Source: an uncultured Flavobacteriales bacterium (GTDB lineage Bacteria > Bacteroidota > Bacteroidia > Flavobacteriales_D > Sanyastnellaceae). From it: a stretch of 23,438 nt of DNA. Within the stretch, counting starts at the first letter, position 1. Each line of letters opens with the position of its first letter. The position numbers were made by a program, and so were the translations under genes. Below the pieces are notes generated by a model, which made no database searches, was not told the origin of the DNA, and saw nothing but the letters and a program-made list of their open reading frames with translations. The stretch covers positions 1-23,438 of the forward strand of contig CALKYI010000148.1 of the NCBI GenBank assembly GCA_938003665.1, given 5' to 3'. Positions 14,323-22,651 of this stretch are shown here, piece after piece.

Positions 14323-16725
14323 TTATTTCCGGTTCCGCACGCTGGGGCGGACGTCAAAAGCCGCGGCGCCCCAAGCTTTAATGGCAAATCCACCCGAAGC
14401 CGTAGCATCCAACGTGCCCACAAGCGGCTGCAGTGGTTCTCCGGTGTCGAGGGCGAGGTCATACGGCTGTCCTGTGGTGTTGATGAGCACCCAGGTGTTT
14501 TCGCTCAAGTAGCTGCGGTGAATGGCGAGCAAGCCAGGTGCCAGTTCCGTATAGGACGTTTGCCCGTAGAGCATGCTCATTCGTGATTTGCGCAATGCGA
14601 TCCACTTTTGGGTCCACTCGTGCATCCACGTTTCCTGTTCGTTCCAGCCGTCGAAGCGCATCATGCGGCGGTTGTCGGGATCGTTGCCGCCGACGTCCGC
14701 AATTTCATCGCCGTAGTAAATGCAGGGAATGCCCGGGCTTGACATCAAGAAGGCCATGAGCCAGCTCATCTTGCGGTACCCGACGTTGCCTTGGTGTTCA
14801 ATCTCACGGGTCCATCCAGCGAATTTGGTGTCTTCCGACGGATCGAGTGCCCCGTCAGCAAGGGAGGTGAAACGGGGACGGTCTTGGTTGCCCGTTATAT
14901 TGCCCATGAGGTGGTGGGCACCGTACGCATCCAAACTTTGGTTTGCCACCGCAATCAATGCCGACAGATTGGCCGTTTCAGCGGTAAAGGCAGCGACCAA
15001 GGCGTCGTAGAGGTTAAAATCGAACTGGGCATCCAACATGCCATTTGAGAGGTAGCTGCGAATCAACTCCGGTGCGCCGTACGTCTCGCCGATTTGAAAT
15101 AGGGGCTGTCGCTGTTTGCTGCGCACTTTTTGGGTAAGGGTTCTCCAAAACACCTCAGGGATGTGCTTCGTCGCATCGTGCCGGAAGCCGTCGATGTTGG
15201 TGTTTTCCACCCACCACACAGCGCTGTCGGTCATGGTTTGGTAGACCTCCGGTCGTTCCAAGTCCAACGTGGGCATGAAGGTGTCAAACCAGGTGGTCAA
15301 GCGCTGTTCGTCCCACAATTGGGTATTCAACGAGCCATCGGGCAAGTACAGGTTGGTGACCCAATCCTGGTGCTCCTGATAAACGGGATGTTCTTCGTGC
15401 ACGTGGTTGGCCACGTAATCGACCAAGATGTTTTGGTCCCTTTCGTGAATGGCTTCGACCAGGGCGTTGAATTCTTCCATCGTTCCAAACCGGCGGTCGG
15501 TTCCGGTCGAGGCGATGGGCCAGTAGCCATGGTAGCCACTGAATTTGCTCGTAACGTCCGTGTTGGGGTCAGACCAGTAGCCCCAGGCACCGTCGGGATT
15601 CGGAGTGATGGGGCTGACCCAGATGGTGTTGGCCCCGAGGTCTTGGATGTAATCCAGCGATGAAGCGATGCCGGCGAAATCTCCTCCGTAGTGGTTGGCT
15701 TCCGGTCGAATGCCTGGATCCTCGCATGTCCAGTCATTTGTGGAATCGCCGTTTTTGAATCGATCGACCATCAAGAAATACATGACCATGGCGTGCCAAT
15801 CGTGCCGGTTGAGCTGGCTCGTCTGGGTGATGGGTTCGCCTGATTGCAGTGGGATGAGTTGGGCTTGGCTCTTGTTGGATTCGGTTGCAGTCCAAATGCG
15901 TACAAAGGATCGCTCTTCCGCGAACGCAGCTGCTGGGATGCCCAAGGAGAACAACCCGGTCGAATCCGTTCGGCCAAATCCATAGATCTCATTGTTCCAC
16001 CAGGCGTAGAAGTGTGCGTTGGGTGCAGTGCGTCCCAAAAAGCCGGCGGCCTGCTGGACGTTCCCAGCAGGTACGCTTGGAATGTATTCCACGCTCATTG
16101 GCAAGGGCGGCTCGTCCGAACCCACTTGAAGCATGGAGTTGAATCCGCCAAATCCGTTGGGAACCCGGTTCAGATGAGAAGGGTCCGGTTGCTCCACACC
16201 GTCAATGACCAATTGGTACAGGTGGGTGCCTGTATCGAGCATCAGCTCCACGCGGTGATAGCCTTGGCTTCCGTCCATTTCGATGGGGTTGGCTTGCCAA
16301 TTGGTGAAGCTTCCGATGACTTGAACCGACTCATGTGCTTGGTAGTCGAGGAGCATGAGCTCAACCGGTTCTTTGGTTGTCTTGAGGACCGGGACTTCCG
16401 TGTGTCCACCTCCTGACCACAATTGCAGAAAACCAATCTGTCGGCGTGGTTGTTCGGTCAACTGGACCACGCGTTCCTCGCCCAGTTCAGAGATGGGCAG
16501 CAACGCGCCATTTTCCCATTTAACGGAGTCAATGACCGGGAGAATGTTAGCGAAATCACTCAAATAGAGCGTCGTGGTATCCGCATTCATTTGAATGGGC
16601 GTCAAGGGTCGAGCGACTGATTGGGGCGAAGGTGCGGAAGTGCAGCCAAACCAAAGTGTGCCGACTAGCGCAGCAAAAAGCCATGCGGAGGCATGGCTTT
16701 TCAATGGGAGTTTTATTCGAGTCAT
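14323..16725 (-). CDS. GH13 alpha-amylase-family lipoprotein with CBM48-like domain
   Basis: 800 residues. The N-terminus is a lipoprotein-type signal (Cys28, preceded by Trp-Phe-Gly, an unusual lipobox). A CBM48/glycogen-binding-like domain follows (about 125-200, VQVIGSFTNW), then a linker domain and the GH13 barrel (from about 320, MYFLMVDRFKNGD). Catalytic regions: I DYVANH (436-441), II GFRHDATKH with nucleophile Asp517 and Arg515, III IGETYG with acid/base Glu547, IV TGNQDRPRF (Asn613, Gln614, transition-state Asp615). Region IV has Gln where GH13 enzymes normally have His. Expected role: hydrolysis of imported maltooligosaccharides or starch. The residues after Cys28 lack the acidic cluster of surface lipoproteins, which suggests, weakly, a periplasm-facing enzyme like SusA. 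It is the last gene of the sus-like unit, 15 bases after its neighbour. Confidence 0.93.
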   Translation of the reverse strand: MTRIKLPLKSHASAWLFAALVGTLWFGCTSAPSPQSVARPLTPIQMNADTTTLYLSDFANILPVIDSVKWENGALLPISELGEERVVQLTEQPRRQIGFLQLWSGGGHTEVPVLKTTKEPVELMLLDYQAHESVQVIGSFTNWQANPIEMDGSQGYHRVELMLDTGTHLYQLVIDGVEQPDPSHLNRVPNGFGGFNSMLQVGSDEPPLPMSVEYIPSVPAGNVQQAAGFLGRTAPNAHFYAWWNNEIYGFGRTDSTGLFSLGIPAAAFAEERSFVRIWTATESNKSQAQLIPLQSGEPITQTSQLNRHDWHAMVMYFLMVDRFKNGDSTNDWTCEDPGIRPEANHYGGDFAGIASSLDYIQDLGANTIWVSPITPNPDGAWGYWSDPNTDVTSKFSGYHGYWPIASTGTDRRFGTMEEFNALVEAIHERDQNILVDYVANHVHEEHPVYQEHQDWVTNLYLPDGSLNTQLWDEQRLTTWFDTFMPTLDLERPEVYQTMTDSAVWWVENTNIDGFRHDATKHIPEVFWRTLTQKVRSKQRQPLFQIGETYGAPELIRSYLSNGMLDAQFDFNLYDALVAAFTAETANLSALIAVANQSLDAYGAHHLMGNITGNQDRPRFTSLADGALDPSEDTKFAGWTREIEHQGNVGYRKMSWLMAFLMSSPGIPCIYYGDEIADVGGNDPDNRRMMRFDGWNEQETWMHEWTQKWIALRKSRMSMLYGQTSYTELAPGLLAIHRSYLSENTWVLINTTGQPYDLALDTGEPLQPLVGTLDATASGGFAIKAWGAAAFDVRPSVRNRK
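16675..16701 (-). terminator. Terminator-like hairpin inside the GH13 signal-peptide codons
   Basis: AAAAGCCATGC (16676-16686) and GCATGGCTTTT (16691-16701) are perfect reverse complements around a four-base loop. On the minus (transcribed) strand the hairpin ends in five Ts (16679-16675). It begins about 40 bases after the stop of the upstream gene, a normal terminator distance, yet covers codons 9-17 of the GH13 gene. It may attenuate transcription into that gene. Chance is possible because the Ala/Ser/Lys codons are constrained. Confidence 0.55.
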
Positions 16726-16740
16726 GTGGCGATAAAATGC

Positions 16741-17592
16741 TTATTCGCAATCGAGCAATGAGATGATTTCGAAAGGGGGTGGTCCAGGAGGGTAGGTAAA
16801 TCCTTCACGGACGATGTAGTACCAAATTTCGGACAAAGATTCTCCTTCGTTCAGGGTCCCTGCGAACAGGTCTTCCGGAATCATGGTCGTTCTAAATTTT
16901 CCTTCTCCGATGGAAGTCAATTTCAATTCAGGGTACGCGTACACATCGGTTTCCGGGGCATACTCGTAACTCGTAAACGCGTCGACTTTCCCAAGCAGGT
17001 AGATGTAGCAATCGTCATTGCCCATGTTTTGCAGTCCTTCGTAAAGGACTTCTTTGGTGTTGTCATAGGTGATGGTCAAGAAATCATCTGGTTCGCGCAG
17101 TTCGGGGAATACGCAAATGCGAGCAGCGCACAACTGTGGAATGATGTCCACGTGCATGTCTTCTGATTTAGCCTCAAAGCTGAATCCATCGACCGGGTTA
17201 CCGTTTTTGAGCTTCGCCAGGCACGAAATGCCGCGGGAGAACAGCTGCGGCCCGTCGACGCCGTAGTATTCCGTTGGAACAAACGTCATGGAGTACAGTT
17301 TGGGGCCCACCTTGGTCAATTCTTGGTGGTCTGCGCTGTTGTCCCAATCGCCGTTACCGGCTGCAGGACCGGAGGGGTTCCAGGTCCAGAGGTAAACCGT
17401 TGTATCAGGGAAGGCGTCCAAGATGGCGGAGAGTCCATTGTTTTGGATGCCGTCTTCACTCTGGTTCATATCGATGAACAACGTCAGCTCAGAATTGGCG
17501 TCGGTCGGTGAAGGAAGAACGTATGCTTTTTGAGCATGAGCCGTTGCGTGCATGCAGGCAAAGGCGAGCAGGGAGAATAGGATCTTCTTCAT
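16741..17592 (-). CDS. Secreted protein with two copies of an unknown domain, in the SusE/SusF position
   Basis: 283 residues with a signal peptide (1-20, ending AHA before Gln) and no usable lipobox or T9SS domain. It consists of two diverged copies of one module, about 34-150 and 167-283. ELTLFIDMN aligns with FLTITYDNT, TTVYLWTW with CYIYLLGK, ELTKVGPKLYSMTFVP with KLTSIGEGKFRTTMIP, and ISCLAKLKNG with IWYYIVREGF. The pattern recalls beta-sandwich carbohydrate-binding modules of SusE/SusF proteins, and the gene lies where those lie, between SusD and an amylase. Some starch loci carry DUF4961 proteins here and this may be one; I cannot confirm it. Starch binding is inferred from context. 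It is coupled to the DUF5004 gene by TGATG (shared base 17592). Confidence 0.85.
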   Translation of the reverse strand: MKKILFSLLAFACMHATAHAQKAYVLPSPTDANSELTLFIDMNQSEDGIQNNGLSAILDAFPDTTVYLWTWNPSGPAAGNGDWDNSADHQELTKVGPKLYSMTFVPTEYYGVDGPQLFSRGISCLAKLKNGNPVDGFSFEAKSEDMHVDIIPQLCAARICVFPELREPDDFLTITYDNTKEVLYEGLQNMGNDDCYIYLLGKVDAFTSYEYAPETDVYAYPELKLTSIGEGKFRTTMIPEDLFAGTLNEGESLSEIWYYIVREGFTYPPGPPPFEIISLLDCE

Positions 17593-18092
17593 CAGTTCAG
17601 GCGATTGAATTCAAAGGTGTAAATGTTGGTAGCCGTTCCGCCGCAATCGCGTCGGTACTCAATGGCGAGCTGTTGGTCAAATTCGCGGACCATGCCACCG
17701 AGGTTGTAAACCAAGGTATCGTTCGCTGAAAACAGCTCGAGGTAGGTGGGGTATAAGTCATCGTCGAAACCCCAGGTGCCGCCTTCGCCGAAATAATTCT
17801 TGCCCATCTCCAACGCGATGGAGTACGTGCGATCGGCGTTGAAAGTCAACTGAAGCGGTGTGACGGTCCCGTCGATGTAGAAGGCGCTGAGGTCGCGGGT
17901 TTCTTTTACAGGGCTGTTCAAGTCCTGTTGGGTAAAGCTGCTGAGCTCCCAAGTACCCGTCATCCCGGCGACCTTGTCGAACGGGTCGCCTAACTCGCCA
18001 GTAGATTCTGGCTTGCAAGCGTTGATGGCAATGGCCATGATGGCCAGGGTCAATACAGCGCTCAATGAAGTGTATGTGGTTTTCATATTCAT
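17592..18092 (-). CDS. DUF5004-like (lipocalin-like) lipoprotein
   Basis: A 166-residue lipoprotein: the signal peptide ends INAC with Cys26, followed by KPESTGE. The mature part is a short beta-rich domain opening with GDPFDKVAGMTGTWELSSF and containing LQLTFNADRTYSI, features of Bacteroidota lipocalin-like DUF5004 proteins that often follow susCD. The function is unknown; glycan binding or assembly with the SusCD complex is the contextual guess. The start could be Met1 (18092) or Met3 (18086). It follows susD by 12 bases and its stop is fused to the next start (TGATG). Acidic residues near the Cys could direct it to the cell surface. Confidence 0.82.
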   Translation of the reverse strand: MNMKTTYTSLSAVLTLAIMAIAINACKPESTGELGDPFDKVAGMTGTWELSSFTQQDLNSPVKETRDLSAFYIDGTVTPLQLTFNADRTYSIALEMGKNYFGEGGTWGFDDDLYPTYLELFSANDTLVYNLGGMVREFDQQLAIEYRRDCGGTATNIYTFEFNRLN

Positions 18093-18104
18093 TCTGAAAT
18101 AGGA

Positions 18105-19469
18105 TTAGAGGCAACCGCCTTCTTCGTTCAACTCGAAACCCTGCACCGTGGACTCGGTGTTGGAGAACTGCAACGACATGCCTGGGCAATCCCACGCGGC
18201 ATCGCGGATGGTGATGTCTTCGCCCATCGTGCCGCGTCGGAGCAGCTGGTCCGTCCAGAGTCCTTCACAGGCCGTCTCTTTGCGGAATTCGTCGCGTGCG
18301 GCGTCGATCACTTCCTGTGCTGTGGCCGACTCACTCAAATCGTTGTTGCCAGCACCAAACGCGCGTGCACGGATGGCATTGATGTCGGCAATGGCCGTGG
18401 CCAAATCCGTGTTCGATTCCCCATAGGATTCCGCACGGATCAGGTGCATCAACGTCAAGTGAGCGAGCGGCACATTGAAGTATTCCTTTTCGTTGAATCG
18501 GTTGATGAGCGCTCGTGTTCCGGCAGTCAACCAAGCTGATCGACTGTCACCGCCGCCTGAGAGGCTCATGAAAAAGGCGAAGTCTTCACTGAAAGCAAGT
18601 TGCGGGCTGGGGTTGTTGTCGGAACGAAGGTTGTCGCGGAACCACGAGCTGCGGAAGTCATTCGGCATGCTGACGATGCCGAAAATCGTCTCGGTGTTGA
18701 TCATGTCCGTTTCGAAGCGGTCGAGGTCCTCATCCAAGGTGTAGCGCCCAGAATTGATGACGTCGCTAGCGAAGTTCGCTGCTTCCGTGTAGTTCCCCAT
18801 GAGGAAATGAACCTGGGCGAGGTAGGCCCGAGCGGCGTCTTGTGTCGCATACACGCCATTTTCTACCGGCAGGTTGTCGGCTGCGAAATTCAGGTCCTCT
18901 ACAATCTGAGCATACACATCACCAACGCTTGCGCGGGGCAGCGGGTCTTGGCTCGGCGCAACTCGCAAGGACACGCCAGGGTGGATGCTGTCAGTGGTGT
19001 ATCCGTAGGGACGTGCAAACATTTTGACGGCACCCCAATGGCAGATCGCCCGAATGAACCGGGCTTCGGCCTCCAAGCGTGTGCGTTCGGCTTGGTCGAG
19101 GTTTTCGACAATATCGAAATTCTTGATGACCACATTCGATCGGTAAATCGCGTAGTAGAAATCCGTGTAAATACCGCCATTGATGCCCGTGAAGAACGTG
19201 GTCTCACGGTTGTAAACAGCCGTGAAATCCAAGCTATTGTCGGGCTCTCCAAAATTGGGGCCACGGAGTTCGTTGACAATTTGTACACGCCCGCCGTAGA
19301 GGTTAGCAACGACATCGTAGTTGCTCACCAACAAGCGCTGGAGGTCTTCCGCGTCCTGGATGGCGTCCTCGGCAAGGATGACATCCCCAGGTTCAAATTC
19401 GAGCAAGTGGTCGCATGAGCTTAACCCAGCGGCCAATCCGGCAAAAAGAAGGAGGTGTTTGATGTTCAT
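18105..19469 (-). CDS. susD: SusD-family glycan-binding lipoprotein
   Basis: A 454-residue RagB/SusD protein that would form the lid of the SusC transporter and bind alpha-glucan at the cell surface. The lipobox is LSSC with Cys19. The helical TPR-like scaffold is visible: YYAIYRSNVVIKNFD and RLEAEARFIRAICHWGAVKMF are classic SusD N-terminal segments, and the C-terminal FRKETACEGLWTDQLLRRG is the conserved E-x-E-G-x-R-x-x-D-x-x-R region in variant form. Nine bases separate it from the susC stop, so they are co-transcribed. It is shorter than B. thetaiotaomicron SusD (about 550), which suggests a more compact binding face. The glucan substrate is inferred from the flanking GH13 genes. Confidence 0.96.
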   Translation of the reverse strand: MNIKHLLLFAGLAAGLSSCDHLLEFEPGDVILAEDAIQDAEDLQRLLVSNYDVVANLYGGRVQIVNELRGPNFGEPDNSLDFTAVYNRETTFFTGINGGIYTDFYYAIYRSNVVIKNFDIVENLDQAERTRLEAEARFIRAICHWGAVKMFARPYGYTTDSIHPGVSLRVAPSQDPLPRASVGDVYAQIVEDLNFAADNLPVENGVYATQDAARAYLAQVHFLMGNYTEAANFASDVINSGRYTLDEDLDRFETDMINTETIFGIVSMPNDFRSSWFRDNLRSDNNPSPQLAFSEDFAFFMSLSGGGDSRSAWLTAGTRALINRFNEKEYFNVPLAHLTLMHLIRAESYGESNTDLATAIADINAIRARAFGAGNNDLSESATAQEVIDAARDEFRKETACEGLWTDQLLRRGTMGEDITIRDAAWDCPGMSLQFSNTESTVQGFELNEEGGCL

Positions 19470-19478
19470 GGTTGCCGA

Positions 19479-22400
19479 TTAGAAGTTGGTGGAAATGGAA
19501 AGGGTGAAGGCGCGCTCTTGAGGCGGCGTCAGGTAGGTGACGTTCGGGCTCATATTGCGGTCCTGTGCGTTTTCGAAGTCACGAACCACCTCGGGATCCA
19601 AGCCCGGGAAGTTGGTGATGGTGAAAACGTTCGTGGCATTCACAGCTATTCGGCAATTCTGCAAACCGCTGTCTTTGCCAAGCGGTACGTTGTAGCCCAA
19701 GGTCAAATTGCGTAAACGGAGGTACGAAGCATCGAAGATGAACAAGCTGGTGTTCCACCACGGGAAGCCGGATGGCAGGCTGTACGTGGTTTCATCCAAC
19801 GTGAGACGCGGGTAAGTAGCGATGTCGCCCGGTTGGCGCCAACGGTCCAGTTTCTCGTCGCGCATGTTCCAACCGGTTACAACGCCCAATTGGCGCTTAG
19901 CAGAGGAGTCAAAGATTTTGGCTCCTACGCTGAAGGTCGCAAGTGCACTCAAGTCCCAATTGCCGTAGCGGAAGGTATTGTTGATGCCGCCAATGAGATC
20001 GGGCAGGCCATCACCGACGTACTTGCGGATGTCATTGTTGTAGTCATACGTCTCGTTGCCTTCCAAGTCGAGGTAAACTGGCAGACCCGTTTCCGGATCT
20101 ACATGGCTGTGTTCAACAAGGAAGAACGATCCGACTGGACGGCCCACGATGACACGGGAGTCATTCGTACCGCCGCTTACGGCGTCTGGCGTATAGTTTC
20201 CGATGTCCACCAACTCATTGTAGTTGCGTGCCACATTCAAGTCCGTGGTCCATTGGAATTTGCCAATGAGATTGCGCGACTTGATGGAGAGCTCCACCCC
20301 TCGGTTCAAGATGGTTCCGACGTTGTCCCAGAAGTTGGTGAAACCGGTACTGGCCGGCGTGCTCACGTTCATCAAGACATCGGTCGAGTACTTGTGGTAG
20401 AACGCCAATTCGGTGGTTATGCGATCGTCCAAAAGACCCGCTTCCACGCTCGCATCCACCGTGCGGGAAGTCTCCCAACGCAGGGTTGGATTTTCCGGCT
20501 GGATGGGGAAGAGGATGGAATCAGCTGCATACGTAATGCCGTTGTTCGAGGCAGAGTAGGTTCCGAAACGCGCGTAATCAGGCAGCGCCGCGTTTCCGGT
20601 GTAACCAATGCTCGAGCGGATCTTCAAGAAGCTCACGCGCTTGCTGTTGAACCAATCTTCGTCGGATACGACCCAACCCGCTGATAGCGACGGGAAGAAA
20701 CCGTATCGGCTCTCCCGACCGAAACGCGAACTGCCATCTACACGTGCTGTTGCCTGGAAGAAGTAGCGGTCTTTCAACGTGTAATTAATTCGTCCGAAGT
20801 ACGAGAGAAAGCTGTGCTGTGAGGGCAAGTTTACCGTCGTGTTGACGTTGGCCGCATCCTCTGACAAGGAGTCGTTTTCGAAGATGGGGCCTTCCACCTG
20901 ACCGTAGAAAAGGCTGTAGCCGTAGTTGTCAGTGCGTTGGAATTCACTGCCCACCAGGAAGTTCAATGCTTGGGTGTCATCCAATTCCCAGCGGTAGTCT
21001 GCAGTTGCACTGTAGTTCCAATTCAAGACGTAATTCGCGTACCGATTGGCGCTGCCGAGTTCGGTTGTAATGGACAGAGCACCCGGGTTGAAGACGTCCT
21101 CGCGGAGGTGGAGGTAGTCAAATCCACCGCTCACCTTCAAATTCAAGTTGGCTATGGGCGAGTAAATCAACTGTGCGTTGCTGATGGAACGATCTTCCGT
21201 CGTTTTCCACTTCTTCAATTCGCGAACGGCTACGGGGTTTTTCGTCCCGCCCCACTCATCGAACCACAAGAAGTACTCACCGGCTTCGTGTTCAATGTTG
21301 CCGTTGGCATCGTAGACATCCTCGTCGTAGCGGACAGGGTAGTAGGGAAGGGCGTTGGACATGGCATCCCCCAAACCGCCCGACCACGCCGCATCGATTC
21401 GGTTGTTTTCGCCTCGGCTGAGCGAGGCACTGAGGAGGACCTTCACTTTGCTCGATGGGCACCAGTCGAGGTGGACACGGCCGCTGGTGCGGTCGTAGCT
21501 GTTGCCTAGGAGGTAGCTCTGGTTGTTGTCCTTTGAAACACCTGCATACAGATTGTAGCGCTCACCGCCTTGGCGAACACCGAAGTTCACCGCGTTTTTG
21601 TTGCCAACACCAATGGTCTGGTCCACCCAATCGGTGTTCGTTTCCAAAGCGCGCAAGTAGGCTTCGCGGCGTGTAGCGGGGTCATCGGCCGCGGACGTCA
21701 TGTTGGGCAACCAAACGTATCCAGTCCCACCGTCGTTTTCCCATGCCTCTTGGCGCAGAGCTAGGTACGTTTCCGTGTCCATCATGTTCGGACGGGTAGC
21801 AGCGGTTCCGATGCCGGCCCGTGTGCTGAATTCGAACGATGTTCCCTTCTTACCCCGCTTGGTGGTGATGAGGATGACGCCGTTTGCGCCACGGGAACCG
21901 TAGATGCCTGTTGCTGCCGCGTCCTTGAGGATTTCAACCGATTCGATGTCATTCGGGTTGATGGCAGCGAGCGGGTTGTTGTTCAAGGCGCCGCTGTTGC
22001 CACGCAAAAAGTACTCCTGGGTGATCGGGATGCCATCCACCACGTAGAGCGGATCACCTGCAGCGGAAACGGACGCCACCCCTCGAACGCGGATGAGGGA
22101 TGGTGCACCGGCCACGCCTGAAGATTGGCTGACCTGCACGCCTGCTGCTTGTCCTTGGAGCGCCGCTTCAAACGACGGGGTCTGGACCCCCGTGATTTGC
22201 TTCGAATCGACCTTGACGATGCTGCCGGTGACCTCTTTCTTGCGTTGAACGCCGTAACCCACCACGACAACGTCTTCAATCAAAACCGCGTCGTCGGCGA
22301 GGGAAACGTTGAGGACCACATCTTCGGTTCCTATAGTCACCTCCTTCGTCTGGCTGATGTAGCCAATGTAGGAGAATTGGACAGTATGGGCGCCGGGAGA

Positions 22401-22580
22401 TAGGCTCAAAACATACGCCCCATCGGCGTCCGTGAATTGCCCATTGGTGCCGTCGGCAACAACCGACGCTCCAGGCAGTGGATTGCCTTGGGCATCTGAG
22501 ATCGTACCGCGCAGGGATTGCGCTTGCAGTGCGCAATACATGCCAAAGGTAGCGATCAGCGTAAGGGTGAATTTGGTCAT
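19479..22580 (-). CDS. susC: SusC-family TonB-dependent glycan transporter
   Basis: 1033 residues from the ATG at 22580, which starts a proper signal peptide (cleavage near LQAQ); a longer frame to 22655 overlaps the upstream stop and is rejected. Domains: carboxypeptidase-regulatory-like (LRGTISDAQGNPLPGASV, about 21-95), TonB box/plug with VVVGYGVQRKKEVTGS and the SusC signature VRGVASVSAAGDPLYVVDG, then the large barrel to the terminal Phe. Its role is energised import of oligosaccharides across the outer membrane with SusD. Gene order susC-susD-DUF5004-duplicated protein-GH13 indicates an alpha-glucan locus. It is preceded by a candidate promoter in the 71-base gap after the exported amylase gene. 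No SusR, hybrid two-component or ECF regulator lies in the window. Confidence 0.97.
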   Translation of the reverse strand: MTKFTLTLIATFGMYCALQAQSLRGTISDAQGNPLPGASVVADGTNGQFTDADGAYVLSLSPGAHTVQFSYIGYISQTKEVTIGTEDVVLNVSLADDAVLIEDVVVVGYGVQRKKEVTGSIVKVDSKQITGVQTPSFEAALQGQAAGVQVSQSSGVAGAPSLIRVRGVASVSAAGDPLYVVDGIPITQEYFLRGNSGALNNNPLAAINPNDIESVEILKDAAATGIYGSRGANGVILITTKRGKKGTSFEFSTRAGIGTAATRPNMMDTETYLALRQEAWENDGGTGYVWLPNMTSAADDPATRREAYLRALETNTDWVDQTIGVGNKNAVNFGVRQGGERYNLYAGVSKDNNQSYLLGNSYDRTSGRVHLDWCPSSKVKVLLSASLSRGENNRIDAAWSGGLGDAMSNALPYYPVRYDEDVYDANGNIEHEAGEYFLWFDEWGGTKNPVAVRELKKWKTTEDRSISNAQLIYSPIANLNLKVSGGFDYLHLREDVFNPGALSITTELGSANRYANYVLNWNYSATADYRWELDDTQALNFLVGSEFQRTDNYGYSLFYGQVEGPIFENDSLSEDAANVNTTVNLPSQHSFLSYFGRINYTLKDRYFFQATARVDGSSRFGRESRYGFFPSLSAGWVVSDEDWFNSKRVSFLKIRSSIGYTGNAALPDYARFGTYSASNNGITYAADSILFPIQPENPTLRWETSRTVDASVEAGLLDDRITTELAFYHKYSTDVLMNVSTPASTGFTNFWDNVGTILNRGVELSIKSRNLIGKFQWTTDLNVARNYNELVDIGNYTPDAVSGGTNDSRVIVGRPVGSFFLVEHSHVDPETGLPVYLDLEGNETYDYNNDIRKYVGDGLPDLIGGINNTFRYGNWDLSALATFSVGAKIFDSSAKRQLGVVTGWNMRDEKLDRWRQPGDIATYPRLTLDETTYSLPSGFPWWNTSLFIFDASYLRLRNLTLGYNVPLGKDSGLQNCRIAVNATNVFTITNFPGLDPEVVRDFENAQDRNMSPNVTYLTPPQERAFTLSISTNF

Positions 22581-22599
22581 CAGAAATGATTTAGTGGGT

Positions 22600-22630
22600 C
22601 GAAGGTAAGGTCTAGTAGGTGTATTTTCAA
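22600..22630 (-). promoter_or_regulatory. Candidate promoter of the susC unit
   Basis: On the minus strand a TTG (22630-22628) and TACCTTCG (22607-22600) are 20 bases apart, matching the Bacteroidota -33/-7 layout with one mismatch in TAnnTTTG. The start of transcription would fall about 15 bases before the susC ATG. A small dyad, ACAC-GAA-GTGT (22630-22640), touches the -33 element and could be an operator half-site pair, though it is short enough to be chance. Confidence 0.4.
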
Positions 22631-22651
22631 CACGAAGTGTCTGGCGACTTG

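Noticed and set aside
18600..20684. Plus-strand open frames of about 270-280 codons opposite susD and susC
   Set aside because: Both are mirror images of conserved SusD and SusC coding sequence, without recognisable motifs or start signals.
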